Below the pieces are notes generated by a model. The model searched no databases and had not been told where the DNA came from. It saw nothing but the letters and a program-made list of their open reading frames with translations. From Deltaproteobacteria bacterium (GTDB taxonomy: Bacteria; Desulfobacterota; Desulfomonilia; Desulfomonilales; Desulfomonilaceae), in contig JAJYDQ010000001.1 in assembly GCA_021777225.1 (NCBI GenBank), forward strand, positions 1 to 64,000: a stretch of 64,000 nucleotides of DNA, read 5' to 3'. The position numbers and the translations under genes were made by a program. Of the stretch, positions 64,000 to 64,000 are shown one piece after another; position 1 is the stretch's first letter; the number at the start of each line of letters is the position of its first letter.

Positions 64000-64000
64000 C

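Noticed and set aside
1-64000. Canonical parS sites (16-mer TGTTTCACGTGAAACA)
   Set aside because: None seen by eye on either strand despite the parAB genes; only short partial matches such as TTCACGTGA near 19297.
1-64000. tRNA, rRNA and CRISPR arrays
   Set aside because: No T-loop/anticodon arrangements, rRNA landmarks or regularly spaced repeats were recognised. GGTTC-like strings inside genes do not fold into tRNAs.
1-64000. CIRCE element for HrcA
   Set aside because: No TTAGCACTC-N9-GAGTGCTAA was seen near hrcA or elsewhere.

Overview
The window looks like a chromosomal origin-region segment from a low-to-moderate GC anaerobic bacterium of the former Deltaproteobacteria (Desulfobacterota; Syntrophus- or Desulfomonile-like is my guess, not proven). 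The basis is the gene order gyrB-dnaN-dnaA-parB-parA-rsmG on the minus strand, a CarD-type regulator, CoA-thioester catabolism genes, an ADP-forming acyl-CoA synthetase-type subunit and a feoAB iron(II) locus. I recognised no rRNA, tRNA or CRISPR array.

Layout. 1-5.65 kb is the replication/partition block (gyrB start, dnaN, dnaA, parB, parA, rsmG, cutA). 5.9-31.7 kb is mostly housekeeping: CarD, a PIN-TRAM membrane protein, an outer-membrane beta-barrel protein inside a repeat-rich non-coding neighbourhood (8.4-10.6 kb), a patatin-like lipase, a deoxycytidylate deaminase-like enzyme, EF-G, a YacP-like NYN protein, PgeF, an acyl-CoA synthetase subunit, a PAS histidine kinase, HrcA, an inositol-phosphatase family enzyme, a CoA-transferase/GNAT fusion, HD phosphohydrolase, QueC, cysteine synthase, HIT protein, a CDP-alcohol phosphotransferase fusion and LepA.

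31.7-52.4 kb is an accessory island in visible decay. It opens with a broken AlbA_2/ATPase gene, followed by a 1765-residue P-loop protein that resembles stand-alone STAND/NACHT anti-phage proteins. Next is a CoA-ester degradation cluster (two crotonase-fold enzymes, one BadI/MenB-like; an iron-sulfur flavoprotein; 3-hydroxyacyl-CoA dehydrogenase) in which the acyl-CoA dehydrogenase, the HMG-CoA-lyase-like gene, a ferredoxin-like gene and a thiolase are pseudogenes; two of them are joined across a deletion. A MarR regulator with a well-formed operator/promoter, an intact IS3-family element and more gene fragments follow. A second copy of the 3-hydroxyacyl-CoA dehydrogenase lies at the far side.

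52.5-64 kb returns to intact genes: MaoC hydratase, an I42 (chagasin-like) protease inhibitor, the feo operon, UDP-xylose-type synthase with a flippase-like membrane protein, bioA-bioD, ftsK, a small Cys-rich membrane protein and the 3' end of an unidentified gene. The most promising leads are the 1765-residue NTPase, the CDP-alcohol phosphotransferase fusion, the compact inverted-repeat element and repeated motif around the beta-barrel gene, and the dyad directly in front of parA.
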